DNA of 64,000 nt from Pseudotabrizicola alkalilacus (GTDB lineage Bacteria; Pseudomonadota; Alphaproteobacteria; Rhodobacterales; Rhodobacteraceae): contig NZ_QWEY01000007.1 in NCBI RefSeq assembly GCF_003443995.1, positions 182,854-246,853 on the forward strand, given 5' to 3'. The number at the start of each line of letters is the position of its first letter. Position 1 is the first letter of the stretch. The notes beneath the pieces were generated by a model that worked only from the letters and a program-made list of their open reading frames with translations, was not told the DNA's origin and made no database searches. Shown here piece after piece: positions 1-9,319 of this stretch. The position numbers were made by a program, and so were the translations under genes.

Positions 1-404
1 TTGTGCGCAAACTGGTGCAGACGGAACAGACCGCAACCATCGTGTTCTGGTTCTCGGTCACGGCCACCCTGCTGTCTCTGGTCACCCTGCCCTATGGCTG
101 GGTTGTACCCACCGGGACCGAGGCGGCGCTGCTGGTCACCGCCGGGCTGATCGGCGGGCTGGGGCAGATTTTCCTGACCTCCTCTTACCGCAGCGCCGAT
201 GCCTCGGTCATTGCGCCGTTTGACTATGTTTCGATGCTGTTCGCCTTGCTGTTCGGCTGGTTCTTCTTTTCCGAAGTGCCGACCGTGACCATGCTGGCCG
301 GGGCGGCGCTGGTCATCACCGCCGGCGTGCTGATCATCTGGCGCGAGCGCAAACTGGGGCTGGAGCGCGCCCGCCAACGCAAGGCGATGCCACCGGGGAC
401 GTGA
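1..404 (+). CDS. DMT superfamily (EamA) transporter, C-terminal part
   Basis: The reading frame is open from the window edge and ends at 404, so this is the last ~133 residues of a longer protein. The visible part has four to five hydrophobic segments separated by short loops and a basic tail (RERKLGLERARQRK), as in the second EamA repeat of drug/metabolite transporters, which normally have ten membrane helices and ~300 residues. The motif around SSYRSADASVIAPFDY matches the conserved SA..A.....P repeat of EamA domains. Substrate cannot be told. It converges on the sugar-kinase gene with a 22-base gap. Confidence 0.8.
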   Translation, partial: VRKLVQTEQTATIVFWFSVTATLLSLVTLPYGWVVPTGTEAALLVTAGLIGGLGQIFLTSSYRSADASVIAPFDYVSMLFALLFGWFFFSEVPTVTMLAGAALVITAGVLIIWRERKLGLERARQRKAMPPGT

Positions 405-426
405 CCGGCCTGACAGGGCGTGCTGG

Positions 427-1035
427 TCAGGACCAGCGCACCGCAACATCAGCCGGGCGTGAGCCTGCAATGGTGCGGCGGATGTTGGGCATATCGTTGC
501 CATCAATCCATGCCCGCGCCTGTTCAGGGGTTTTGCCGTGGTGCAGCCAGCGCTGCATCAACCGCCGATCCAGTTCGGTTTCAGGCACGTCGATCCAGAC
601 GGTCAGGTCAAAGGCATGGTGCAGCGCTTGCCATGGCCCCTCCTGCAGCAGCAGGTAATTGCCCTCGACCACCAGAAACCTGTCGGCGGGCCCGACCACG
701 TCGGCGGCGGCGCGGGACAGTTCCCTCTCCCGGTCAAACACCGGGATCGCCACCTCGTCCTCATCGCGCAAACGGCGGATCAGGGTGAGGAAGCCCTGCA
801 CATCAAAGGTCTCGGGCGCGCCCTTGCGCGCGCGCAGACCTCGGGCATTCAGCACCGCATCGTCATAGTGAAACCCGTCCATCGGCACCACGCGCGCGCC
901 CGAGCCAAGAGCCGTCACCACCGCTTCGGCGAGGGTGGATTTGCCCGCGCCGGGTGGCCCGGCAAGGGCGGTCAGAAACCGCCCCTGCCCCTCTGCGCGC
1001 GACCGGATCAGATCGGCCAGACCTTCGGGCGTCAT
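427..1035 (-). CDS. frcK: FrcK-like nucleoside/sugar kinase of the frc cluster
   Basis: A 202-residue P-loop kinase with Walker A GPPGAGKST at residues 26-34, related to uridine kinase/pantothenate kinase-like fructose-cluster kinases. In Sinorhizobium meliloti the fructose importer operon is frcBCAK, and the same order (binding protein, permease, ATPase, kinase) is seen here. The ATG at 1035 overlaps the stop of the ATPase gene (ATGA), so the two are translationally coupled. FrcK presumably phosphorylates the imported sugar or a nucleoside; its exact substrate is not shown by sequence. A longer upstream start would lie inside frcA and is not used. Confidence 0.75.
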   Translation of the reverse strand: MTPEGLADLIRSRAEGQGRFLTALAGPPGAGKSTLAEAVVTALGSGARVVPMDGFHYDDAVLNARGLRARKGAPETFDVQGFLTLIRRLRDEDEVAIPVFDRERELSRAAADVVGPADRFLVVEGNYLLLQEGPWQALHHAFDLTVWIDVPETELDRRLMQRWLHHGKTPEQARAWIDGNDMPNIRRTIAGSRPADVAVRWS

Positions 1036-1808
1036 GCCGGTTCTGCCACGCCTTCGGGCAGTTTCGCCCCGGTCATGAACGCCACCGCATCTGACATCGA
1101 GTAATCGCCCGGCTTGATCACACACAGCCGCTTGCCCAACCGGTGAATGTGGATGCGGTCCGCCACTTCGAACACATGCGGCATGTTGTGACTGATCAGG
1201 ATGATCGGAATCCCGCGCGAACGGACATCGCGGATCAGCTCCAGCACCCGGCGCGATTCCTTGACACCCAGCGCTGCCGTCGGCTCGTCGAGGATCACCA
1301 CCTTGGAGCCGAACGCCGCTGCCCGCGCCACCGCCACGCCTTGGCGCTGGCCACCCGACAGGGTTTCCACCGCCTGATTGATGTTCTGGATCGTCATCAG
1401 ACCCAGCTCATTCAGCTTTTCGCGGGCGAATTTCTCCATCCGCGGGCGGTCCAGCTTGCGGAACACCGAGCCCATGAGCCCTGGTGCGCGCAATTCGCGG
1501 CCCATGAACATGTTATCGGCAATCGACAGGGCGGGCGACATCGCGAGGGTCTGATACACTGTCTCGATCCCCGCCGCGCGGGCCTCGATCGGGGTAGAGA
1601 ACCGGATTGGCTTTCCCTCCAGCATGATCTCGCCCTCATCCGGGATCACCGCGCCCGAAATCGCTTTGATCAGCGTCGATTTCCCGGCCCCGTTGTCGCC
1701 GATCACGGCAAGAATTTCACCCGGATAGAGGTCAAAGTCGCAGTGATCCAGCGCCGTGACCTTGCCGTAGCGTTTGACAAGGTTAGTCCCTTTGAGAAGC
1801 GGTTCCAT
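1032..1808 (-). CDS. frcA: Sugar ABC transporter ATP-binding protein, FrcA-like
   Basis: A 258-residue single ABC ATPase. Walker A GDNGAGKST is at residues 37-45, the signature LSGGQ at 150-154 and Walker B VVILDE at 170-175. Single-domain length separates it from the ~500-residue RbsA/XylG type and fits FrcA, which works as a homodimer with FrcC. The start ATG (1806-1808) overlaps the stop of frcC by one base. It energises uptake of a monosaccharide, most likely fructose, ribose or mannose as for the S. meliloti Frc system; the substrate is inferred from family and gene order. Confidence 0.88.
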   Translation of the reverse strand: MEPLLKGTNLVKRYGKVTALDHCDFDLYPGEILAVIGDNGAGKSTLIKAISGAVIPDEGEIMLEGKPIRFSTPIEARAAGIETVYQTLAMSPALSIADNMFMGRELRAPGLMGSVFRKLDRPRMEKFAREKLNELGLMTIQNINQAVETLSGGQRQGVAVARAAAFGSKVVILDEPTAALGVKESRRVLELIRDVRSRGIPIILISHNMPHVFEVADRIHIHRLGKRLCVIKPGDYSMSDAVAFMTGAKLPEGVAEPA

Positions 1809-2878
1809 CAGCTTGCCACCTTTCTGATCCACTGATCCACGGCGACCGCAAAGATGATCAGCACGCCGATGAGAAAGAACGTCCATTGCGGGTCGGTGCC
1901 CACCAGCCGCAGGCCCATCTCGAACACGCCCACGATCAGCGCACCAAAGAACATGCCGACGATGCTGCCACGCCCGCCAAACAGCGAGATGCCCCCGATC
2001 ACCACAGCCGTGATCGACTGGATATTGCCCAGCTGCCCGGTCGATGCGGTCGGCGAGACCGAACCGAAGCGCCCGATCATCACCCAGCCCGCGACGGCGC
2101 AGAAAAACCCGGCCAGCGCATAGACCTGGATCAGCACCTTGCCGGTCGGAACTCCCGCCAGCTCCGCGGCCTGCGGATCATCGCCGGTGGCATAGACATG
2201 CCGGCCCCAGGCGGTGCTGCGCAGCACATAAGACATGATGGCCACGAGCGCGATCATGAGGAACACCGCATACAGGATCTTGATCCCGCCGGGCTGGATC
2301 GACCCGCCCCAGAACTGCAGCGCCGGAGCGGTGGCCGCGATATCAGACGATCGTATCGTCTCGTTAGCTGAAAAGATGAAGTTGGCGGCCAGCAGGATCT
2401 GCCATGTGCCAAGGGTCGCGATGAAAGGCGGCAGCTTCATCTTGGCAATCAGCAGCCCGTTGACCGCACCCATTGCCGTGCCAAGGATCAGGCCGATCAC
2501 GATGGCAATTTCGGCCGGAACGCCATAGCGGAACGTTGCCTGCCCCATCAGCACCGAGGAAAACACCGCAATCGCACCAACCGACAGGTCGATGCCGGCA
2601 GTCAGAATGACGATGGTCTGCGCGCAGCCAAGAATGCCGACGATGGCGATCTGTTGCAGGATCACCGACAACGTGCCCGCCTTGAAGAAATTCTCGGCAA
2701 GAACACCGAACACCAGCAAGGCCACCATCAGCACAATCATCGGCACCGCCGAAGGTGTCTGGTGCAGCCAGTGTTGCAGCCGCTTCAGTTGGCTTTTCTC
2801 TTCGTGGAATTCGGCCACCTTTTCCGAGGCGCCTTTCAGGCCCTCTTCAAAGCTGGAAGCCGTTTTTGCATCCGTCAT
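1808..2878 (-). CDS. frcC: Sugar ABC transporter permease, FrcC-like
   Basis: A 356-residue inner-membrane permease of the CUT2/BPD_transp_2 family. It has a hydrophilic N-terminal tail of ~50 residues, then about ten hydrophobic segments. The family signature region ILTAGIDLSVGAIAVF is present. It pairs with FrcA and the FrcB binding protein. The ATG at 2878 (MTDAKT...) is chosen over an in-frame codon 21 bases upstream because it follows a GGGGAGGGG-like ribosome-binding site. It lies 138 bases downstream of frcB with a hairpin in between. Confidence 0.9.
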   Translation of the reverse strand: MTDAKTASSFEEGLKGASEKVAEFHEEKSQLKRLQHWLHQTPSAVPMIVLMVALLVFGVLAENFFKAGTLSVILQQIAIVGILGCAQTIVILTAGIDLSVGAIAVFSSVLMGQATFRYGVPAEIAIVIGLILGTAMGAVNGLLIAKMKLPPFIATLGTWQILLAANFIFSANETIRSSDIAATAPALQFWGGSIQPGGIKILYAVFLMIALVAIMSYVLRSTAWGRHVYATGDDPQAAELAGVPTGKVLIQVYALAGFFCAVAGWVMIGRFGSVSPTASTGQLGNIQSITAVVIGGISLFGGRGSIVGMFFGALIVGVFEMGLRLVGTDPQWTFFLIGVLIIFAVAVDQWIRKVAS

Positions 2879-2976
2879 GTCATTCCCCTCCCCCGGCACA
2901 GCGGGTCGTGGCTGTGCGATGGCTATGACAAGGGCGGCGCGATGGCCGCCCTTGATACGTTACACTGAGGTCAAGT

Positions 2977-3001
2977 GACCCCGCAAATCAACTGCGGAGT
3001 C
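2977..3001 (-). terminator. Intergenic hairpin between frcB and frcC
   Basis: GACCCCGCA (2977-2985) pairs with TGCGGAGTC (2993-3001) across a 7-base loop, giving a 9-bp stem with one G-U pair in the minus-strand transcript. There is no strong U-run after it. Hairpins at this place in binding-protein operons commonly protect or partly terminate the message so that the binding protein is made in excess; that role is inferred here. Confidence 0.5.
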
Positions 3002-3016
3002 AGAGCCGGACCGGGA

Positions 3017-4030
3017 TCAGCCCCAGCACAGCTCCATGCCTTTGGTGGTGTCGATCGACTCCACACCGTCAACCGGCTTGTCGGTGATCAGCGCCACGCC
3101 GGTATCAAAGAACGCCTTGCCTTCGGTCGGTGCGGGCTTGGTGCCATCCGCCGCGAACTGGGCGATTGCCGCAACACCCAGAGCCGCCATTTGCAGCGGG
3201 TATTGCTGGCTGGTCGCACCGATCACGCCGTCCTTGACGTCCTGCACACCCGGGCAGCCGCCGTCGACCGAGACGATCAGCACGTTTTCCTTGCCTGCCG
3301 CTTTCAGTGCCTCAAAAGCACCGGCAGCCGAAGGTTCGTTGATGGTATAGACCACGTTGATATCCGGGTCTTTGGCCAGCAGGGCTTCCATCGCCTTCAG
3401 ACCGCCTTCTTCGTTGCCCGAGGTGACTTCGTTGCCGACAATACGCGGATCGGTCTCGTCGCCCCATTTGTTCGGATCGGCCAGATCAATGCCCATGCCC
3501 TGCAGGAAGCCCTGATCGCGCAGCACGTCGACCGAAGGTTGCGCGATAGACAGGTCCAGCAGCGCGATCTTGGCATTGGCGGCGTCAGCACCCAAGGTGG
3601 CGTTCGCCCATTGACCGATCAGCAGACCGGCCTGAAAGTTGTCGGTGGCAAAGGTCACGTCAGCCGCGTCGATCGGGTCCAGCGGGGTGTCGAGTGCAAT
3701 CACCAGCACGCCTGCGGCGCGGGCCGCTGCCACCGAATCCACGATTGCCTTGGTGTCGGAGGCGGCAATCAGAATACCCTTGGCCCCATCGGCCACACAG
3801 GCCTCGACCGCTGCGACCTGGCTTTCATGGTCGCCGTCGATCCGGCCAGCGTATGATTTCAGGGTCACGCCCAGCTCAGCCGCCTTGGCTTCAGCGCCTT
3901 CTTTCATTTTCACAAAGAACGGGTTGGTGTCGGTCTTGGTGATCAGGCAGGCGCTGGTCTGGGCCGAGGCAGTGGTCGCCATCAGCGCAAGCGCGGCCGA
4001 GCCCATAAGGGCTTTCATCGAAAGTTTCAT
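3017..4030 (-). CDS. frcB: Periplasmic sugar-binding protein, FrcB-like
   Basis: A 337-residue Peripla_BP_4 (ribose/fructose-type) binding protein. The first 23 residues are a Sec signal peptide ending ASA, with cleavage before QTSACL. The mature protein has the two-lobe pattern of this family, including [17 protein letters not shown] and [12 protein letters not shown]. It captures sugar in the periplasm for FrcC/FrcA. The start at 4030 is set by the signal peptide and a GGGAGGAA-like site just upstream. First gene of the minus-strand frc operon, divergent from the FucU/ROK pair. Confidence 0.92.
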   Translation of the reverse strand: MKLSMKALMGSAALALMATTASAQTSACLITKTDTNPFFVKMKEGAEAKAAELGVTLKSYAGRIDGDHESQVAAVEACVADGAKGILIAASDTKAIVDSVAAARAAGVLVIALDTPLDPIDAADVTFATDNFQAGLLIGQWANATLGADAANAKIALLDLSIAQPSVDVLRDQGFLQGMGIDLADPNKWGDETDPRIVGNEVTSGNEEGGLKAMEALLAKDPDINVVYTINEPSAAGAFEALKAAGKENVLIVSVDGGCPGVQDVKDGVIGATSQQYPLQMAALGVAAIAQFAADGTKPAPTEGKAFFDTGVALITDKPVDGVESIDTTKGMELCWG

Positions 4031-4137
4031 GCGGTTCCTCCCAAGGATGTCAGAGGCGTCTGCCCCTGCTGCAAGTTTTAGGCGCAGCCGTTCCTCCTGC
4101 TGCGGTTCGCTTACAAAACCCGATTCGGGTCTGCGCG

Positions 4138-4171
4138 TCAATATAAATAAATAAGAGTGATTTAATATTGA
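4138..4171. promoter_or_regulatory. AT-rich inverted repeat in the frcB / fucU-frcR divergent promoter
   Basis: TCAATAT (4138-4144) and its exact complement ATATTGA (4165-4171) flank an AT-rich core (AAATAAATAAGAG...) in the 217-base gap between the divergent transcripts. The AT content stands out against the GC-rich surroundings. ROK regulators such as NagC and Mlc bind AT-rich dyads, so this is a candidate operator for the adjacent ROK protein. Only the repeat itself is observed. Confidence 0.45.
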
Positions 4172-4247
4172 CAGGCGGGCTGAATCGTCTTCAACCTGTG
4201 ATCGGGGAGGAAGCCGTCGGGCACAGCGCCTGAGGGTGACACAACAT

Positions 4248-4682
4248 ATGCTGATCGGAATACCATCCATTCTGGGGCCGGACCTGCTGGCCACCCTGTG
4301 TGCCATGGGGCATGGCGACGAGATTGCCATCGTCGATGGCAATTACCCCGCGCAAGAGCATGCGCGCCGGTTGGTCCGGGCTGATGGCCATGGGCTGTTG
4401 CCACTGTTGCAGGCGATCCTGACCGTGCTGCCTTTGGATGATGACGCGCCGTTCTCCATCTGCCGCGCCAGCCTGCACAACGACCCCGACCAGACCGGAC
4501 AGGTCCACCACGAAATCGAGGCGCTGTGTGGTCGGCTAAAACCCGGCTATGCCGTGCAGGCGATGGCAGGCGACAGCCTGTATCCGCGCATCCGCGCCGC
4601 GCATACCATCGTTGCCAGCAGCGAAACCGCGCTTTATGCCAACGTCATCCTGCGCAAAGGCGTGATCAGGGGCGACGGATGA
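4248..4682 (+). CDS. RbsD/FucU-family sugar mutarotase
   Basis: A 144-residue protein starting [18 protein letters not shown], with the RbsD/FucU signature [15 protein letters not shown] at residues ~22-36. Family members interconvert alpha and beta anomers of sugars such as fucose or ribose. Length is normal for FucU. The ATG at 4248 has a GAGGG site about 12 bases upstream; a GTG 12 bases earlier would add four residues. It overlaps the ROK gene by ATGA. Its place opposite the frc importer suggests it supplies the anomer used by the kinase or catabolic enzyme. Confidence 0.85.
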   Translation: MLIGIPSILGPDLLATLCAMGHGDEIAIVDGNYPAQEHARRLVRADGHGLLPLLQAILTVLPLDDDAPFSICRASLHNDPDQTGQVHHEIEALCGRLKPGYAVQAMAGDSLYPRIRAAHTIVASSETALYANVILRKGVIRGDG

Positions 4683-5911
4683 CAACCTTCAGCGATGCGG
4701 CACAGATTCCGGACCGCAGCGGCACCGATGATCCGGTGCTGCGCGGCACCAATCAGTCCGGCATGCGCGCCCAGAATGAGCGGCTGGTGCTGACGCTGGT
4801 GCGCCAGCACGGGGCCCTCGCCAAATCCGACATTGCCCGCATCACCGGCCTGTCGGCACAGACCGTTTCGGTCATCATGCGGGCCCTGGAACAGGACGGG
4901 CTGCTGGCACGCGGCGAGCCGCAGCGCGGGCGCATCGGTCAGCCCTCGATTCCAATGTCGCTGGCTCCCGAAGGCGCCTATTTTTTCGGGCTCAAGATCG
5001 GGCGGCGCTCAGCCGATCTGACGCTGGTGGATTTTCTGGGCCGGATGCTGCGGCTGGAGCGGCAGGTCTACCGCTATCCCACACCGGGGGCTGTTGTCGA
5101 TTTCGTCTCGGCCACCCTGCCCCTGATGATCGCGGACCTGCCAGCCACCGCACGCGGGCGCATCGGCGGCCTGGGTGTGGCGATGCCGTTTCAGCTGTGG
5201 AACTGGGTGCAATCCATCGGTGCGCCGCAGGCCGAAATGGATGACTGGCGCAGCCGTGACATTCAGGCCGAACTGGCCGCGCTGACAGACATGCCGGTGT
5301 TCGTGCAGAATGACGCGACCGCTGCCTGCGGGGCCGAACTGGTGTTCGGCACGGGCGAGCGGCCAAAGGATTTTCTGTATTTCTACTTCGGCACCTTTAT
5401 CGGCGGCGGGCTGGTGCTGAATGGCCAGCTGTTCACCGGGCGCAGCGGCAATGCGGCGGGCGTCGGCCCGATTCCGGTGCCCGGCCCGGATGGCACGACA
5501 AGGCGTCTGCTGGATGTGGCCTCGATGTCGGTGCTGGCCGACGCGATGGAGGCGGCGGGCGAACCGTCCGACCATCTGTGGGCGCAGCATCTGGATTGGC
5601 GGGTCAGCCCGCCGGTGCTGAATGCCTGGATGGACGGTGCGGCCTGCGGTCTGGCCCATGCCATCCTGTCCGCCGCCGCCCTGATCGAGCTGGAGGCGGT
5701 GCTGATCGACGGCTGGATGCCAACGGCGATCCGCGCCGAGCTGACCGCCCGTACCCATGACGCGCTGCACCGGCTGGATCTGGCCGGAATCGATGCCCCC
5801 GCCATCCGTCCGGGCACGGTCGGGGCCAATGCCCGCGTGCTGGGCGCGGCCGCCATCCCGCTGTCGCATCGCTATCTGATCGACCAGAATGCCTCTGGCC
5901 GCGACACCTAG
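4679..5911 (+). CDS. frcR: ROK-family transcriptional regulator, FrcR-like
   Basis: A 410-residue protein with an N-terminal winged helix-turn-helix (residues ~32-80, including KSDIARITGLSAQTVS) followed by a ROK sugar-kinase-like domain. The ROK segment NDATAACGAELVFG is present, but the usual CxCGxxGC zinc motif is absent: the matching stretch reads GRSGNAAGVGPIPVPGPDG. Loss of the zinc site is seen in some regulators that no longer phosphorylate sugar. Located divergently from frcBCAK, so it most likely controls that operon in response to sugar. Confidence 0.85.
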   Translation: MTTFSDAAQIPDRSGTDDPVLRGTNQSGMRAQNERLVLTLVRQHGALAKSDIARITGLSAQTVSVIMRALEQDGLLARGEPQRGRIGQPSIPMSLAPEGAYFFGLKIGRRSADLTLVDFLGRMLRLERQVYRYPTPGAVVDFVSATLPLMIADLPATARGRIGGLGVAMPFQLWNWVQSIGAPQAEMDDWRSRDIQAELAALTDMPVFVQNDATAACGAELVFGTGERPKDFLYFYFGTFIGGGLVLNGQLFTGRSGNAAGVGPIPVPGPDGTTRRLLDVASMSVLADAMEAAGEPSDHLWAQHLDWRVSPPVLNAWMDGAACGLAHAILSAAALIELEAVLIDGWMPTAIRAELTARTHDALHRLDLAGIDAPAIRPGTVGANARVLGAAAIPLSHRYLIDQNASGRDT

Positions 5912-6101
5912 TCGCGGTTGCCGCAGCATCTGTTCGCGTTTTCAGGGGTTGCAGGCCCTTTCCGTGCCGAAAATGCTTTCCGTCACCGGTTGTGGGCCCT
6001 AAAGGTCTTGAAAATGTTTCTGCACGGTCTTTGATCGGCAAAAACCCGCCGCGACAATAACGACGCAAAAACGCCACGCCACGACGAGGGAACGCCGTTT
6101 C

Positions 6102-8966
6102 ATGTCACTCGCCCTGATTGCTGCGCTGCCTTTTCTCGGAGCGCTTCTTCCCGGCCTAATGATCCGCGCAGGCAAGAATGCCTGCGCTTTGGTGACAGGC
6201 TCTGTCACCGCCCTTGCCCTGTTGATGCTGGGTCTGAACGCTCCCGCCGTCCTGCGCGGCGAGGTGGTACAGACCCGGATCGAATGGATCCCGTCGCTGG
6301 GCCTGAACGCCAACTTTTTTCTGGATGGTCTGGGCCTGCTGTTTGCCGGTCTGATCCTTGGCATCGGGTTGCTGATCATCCTGTACGCGCGGTTCTACCT
6401 CGCGAAATCTGATCCGATGGGGCAGTTCTACACCTATCTGATGCTGTTTCAGGGCGCGATGGTGGGCATTGTTCTGTCCGACAACATCCTGCTTTTGCTG
6501 GTGTTCTGGGAACTGACCTCGCTGTCATCCTTCCTGCTGATCGGCTACTGGAAGCACCTGCCCGAAGGGCGTCAGGGCGCGCGGATGGCACTGACCGTCA
6601 CCGGCGGCGGTGGCCTTGCGATGATCGCGGGCATGCTGATCCTGGGCAATATCGTCGGCAGCTATGATCTGTCGGTCATTCTGGAAAACAAAGAGGCGAT
6701 CCAGTCGTCAGACTGGTATCTGCCCGCGCTGATCTTGATCCTGCTGGGCGCGTTCACAAAATCGGCGCAGTTCCCGTTCCACTTCTGGCTGCCGCATGCC
6801 ATGGCCGCGCCCACCCCGGTGTCGGCCTATCTGCATTCGGCCACCATGGTCAAAGCCGGGCTGTTCCTGATGGCCCGGATGTGGCCGGTGCTGTCGGGCA
6901 CCCCGGAATGGTTCTACATCGTCGCCACCACCGGGCTGATCACCATGGTCATGGCCGCCAAGATCGCGCTGTTCAAGGATGACCTGAAGGCGCTGCTGGC
7001 ATTTTCCACGGTGTCGCATCTGGGCCTGATCACCATGCTTCTGGGGTTTGGCACGCCCGCAGCGGCGACCGTGGCGGTGTTCCACATCATCAACCACGCC
7101 ACCTTCAAGGCAGCACTCTTCATGTCGGCGGGCATTGTCGACCATGAGGCGCACACGCGCGACCTCAAGCGTCTGGGCGGCTTGCGCACACTGATGCCGA
7201 TCACCTTTACCATCGTCACCATCGCCTCGCTGTCGATGGCGGGCATCCCGCCGCTCAACGGCTTTTTGTCGAAAGAGCTGATGCTGGAGTCGGCATCGCA
7301 GACCGCATGGATGGCAAATCCGTGGCTGCTGGGGGTGCTGGCCACCATCGGCGCGCTGTTCTCGGTCGCCTACAGCTTTCGCTTCATCGCCCATGCCTTT
7401 CTTGGCCCGGTACGTGAAGATTACCCAAGCAAACCGCATGACCCCGGCTTTGGGCTCTGGGCCGCCCCTGCCCTGCTGGCCGGTCTTGTGATCCTGATCG
7501 GTCTGATGCCGATGCTCACCGCGTCCTGGCTGGTCAATGCTGCCGCCAGCGCCGTCACGGGTGAGGTGGTGGCCGTCAAGATCACCCATTGGCACGGCCT
7601 TTATGCCCCCGCCCTGTGGATGTCGCTTGCGGCCATCGGTGGCGGTCTGTTGCTGATGGGCCTTCATCCGCGCCTGATGGCGCTGTGGAACGCAACACCC
7701 CGGCCTGATGCCAAGCGGATCTTTGACGGCATGGTCGAGCCCTTTGCCGCCCTCGCCGGGCGCATCGCCAATACGCTGCATGACGGGGCGCTGACCCGCT
7801 ATATCGCCATCGGCACGTTGGCGATTGCAGCGGTGTCTTACTATGCCTTTGACACCGGCTCCCATGCCGTGGGCACCCGCGATCTGATGCCGGTCCACCC
7901 GGTTCCGGCGCTGGGTTGGTTGGCTCTGGTGCTGGCAACGGTGGCTATCGTCATCTATCACCGCCAGCGTTTGCTGACACTGGTTCTGGTGGGGATCGTC
8001 GGGTTGATGGTCTCGGTCAGTTTTGCCTATTTCTCGGCCCCCGACCTTGCGCTGACCCAGATCTCGGTCGAGGTGGCGACGATCATCCTGATGCTGCTGG
8101 CGCTGAACTTTCTGCCAAAGGCCACTCCGATGGAAAGCAGCCCGGTCCGCCGCACCTGGGACGGGGCCATCGCCGTCATTGCCGGTGTCGGCATTGCCGC
8201 GCTGGCTTATGCGCTGATGACACGCGATCAGGCTTTCAACCCGATTTCCGAATATCATATCACCAACTCCAAACCGGGCGGCGGCGGCACCAATATCGTC
8301 AACGTCATTCTGGTCGACTTCCGGGGCTATGACACCTTTGGCGAGATCATCGTTCTGGGCATCGCCGCACTGGTCATCTTTGCCCTGACCGAAGCGCTGC
8401 TGCGCGCCGGTCCTGCCAATGACCGCCTGCTGGCATGGCGTCCCGATCAGCGGCGCGCGGGCGACCGCCACCCGATGATGCTGGTGGTGGCCACCCGGGT
8501 CATGCTGCCCATCGCGCTGATGGTGGGTGTGTTCATCTTCCTGCGCGGTCACAACGAACCGGGCGGCGGCTTTATCGCCGGTCTGATCGTGGCAATCGCG
8601 CTGATCATGCAATACATGGCGTCCGGCTTTGCCTGGACGGCAGCGCGGCAAAAGGTGGACTACCACGCTTTGATCGCTATGGGTGTGCTGATCGCCGCCG
8701 CCACCGGCATTGGTGCCTGGTTCAACGGCCTGCCCTTCCTGACCTCGGCCTTTGGCTATGTCACGATCTGGCCGCTGGAGGAGTTCGAGCTGGCCACCGC
8801 GCTGCTCTTTGATATCGGCGTGTTCCTCACCGTTCTGGGCGCGGTGATGCTGGCGCTTGCCTCGCTGTCCCGCATCGGCCTGCGCGCCGGAGAAACCGTC
8901 AACGTGCAACCCTTTGATATCGACCCGTCCGAAGGCCGCACCCTCAACTCCGGGGAGGTCCGCTGA
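6102..8966 (+). CDS. mrpA: Mrp Na+(K+)/H+ antiporter subunit A with fused subunit B domain
   Basis: A 954-residue polytopic protein. The N-terminal ~600 residues are a NuoL-like proton-pumping module (LHSATMVKAGLFLMARMWP, FHIINHATFKAALF). The C-terminal part contains DUF4040 and, from ~790 on, an MrpB domain (RGHNEPGGGFIAGL). The A+B fusion defines group-2 (six-gene) Mrp systems, the Pha type of rhizobia. Start ATG at 6102 follows GAGGG. First gene of an operon in which every junction overlaps or is within 8 bases. The complex exports Na+ or K+ and maintains pH and salt tolerance. Confidence 0.93.
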   Translation: MSLALIAALPFLGALLPGLMIRAGKNACALVTGSVTALALLMLGLNAPAVLRGEVVQTRIEWIPSLGLNANFFLDGLGLLFAGLILGIGLLIILYARFYLAKSDPMGQFYTYLMLFQGAMVGIVLSDNILLLLVFWELTSLSSFLLIGYWKHLPEGRQGARMALTVTGGGGLAMIAGMLILGNIVGSYDLSVILENKEAIQSSDWYLPALILILLGAFTKSAQFPFHFWLPHAMAAPTPVSAYLHSATMVKAGLFLMARMWPVLSGTPEWFYIVATTGLITMVMAAKIALFKDDLKALLAFSTVSHLGLITMLLGFGTPAAATVAVFHIINHATFKAALFMSAGIVDHEAHTRDLKRLGGLRTLMPITFTIVTIASLSMAGIPPLNGFLSKELMLESASQTAWMANPWLLGVLATIGALFSVAYSFRFIAHAFLGPVREDYPSKPHDPGFGLWAAPALLAGLVILIGLMPMLTASWLVNAAASAVTGEVVAVKITHWHGLYAPALWMSLAAIGGGLLLMGLHPRLMALWNATPRPDAKRIFDGMVEPFAALAGRIANTLHDGALTRYIAIGTLAIAAVSYYAFDTGSHAVGTRDLMPVHPVPALGWLALVLATVAIVIYHRQRLLTLVLVGIVGLMVSVSFAYFSAPDLALTQISVEVATIILMLLALNFLPKATPMESSPVRRTWDGAIAVIAGVGIAALAYALMTRDQAFNPISEYHITNSKPGGGGTNIVNVILVDFRGYDTFGEIIVLGIAALVIFALTEALLRAGPANDRLLAWRPDQRRAGDRHPMMLVVATRVMLPIALMVGVFIFLRGHNEPGGGFIAGLIVAIALIMQYMASGFAWTAARQKVDYHALIAMGVLIAAATGIGAWFNGLPFLTSAFGYVTIWPLEEFELATALLFDIGVFLTVLGAVMLALASLSRIGLRAGETVNVQPFDIDPSEGRTLNSGEVR

Positions 8967-9319
8967 TGGAGGCTCTTGTCGCATCCGCAATCGGCATGAT
9001 GACAGCCGCTGGCGTCTATCTGATGCTGCGCCAGCGCACGTTTCCCGTCATCGTCGGGCTGACCCTGCTGACCTATGCGGTGAATGTGTTCCTGTTTACC
9101 TCTGGCCGGCTGGCCACCAATATGCCGGCGATCTATGGCGAAGGCGCGCCCGGCTACTCCGACCCGCTGCCACAGGCGCTGGTGCTGACGGCCATCGTGA
9201 TCTCCTTCGGGATGACGGCTGTGATCGTGATGATGGCGCTGGGGGCTTTTCTGGAATCTGGTCATGACAAGGTGGATATGAACGACGACGACGCCCCGGT
9301 GGATGGGGGCCAGAAATGA
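8966..9319 (+). CDS. mrpC: Mrp antiporter subunit C
   Basis: A 117-residue NuoK-like membrane protein with three hydrophobic helices. The stretch RTFPVIVGLTLLTYAVNVFL and the conserved DPLPQALVLTAIVISF are typical of MrpC/MnhC/PhaC. Start ATG overlaps the stop of mrpA (TGATG). It is required for assembly of the Mrp hetero-oligomer in the inner membrane. Confidence 0.93.
   Translation: MEALVASAIGMMTAAGVYLMLRQRTFPVIVGLTLLTYAVNVFLFTSGRLATNMPAIYGEGAPGYSDPLPQALVLTAIVISFGMTAVIVMMALGAFLESGHDKVDMNDDDAPVDGGQK

Noticed and set aside
6708..8990. Very long open frame on the minus strand opposite mrpA
   Set aside because: Composition rich in His, Gln, Arg, Gly with no domain pattern; it is the usual antisense shadow of a high-GC gene. 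mrpA itself is clear.
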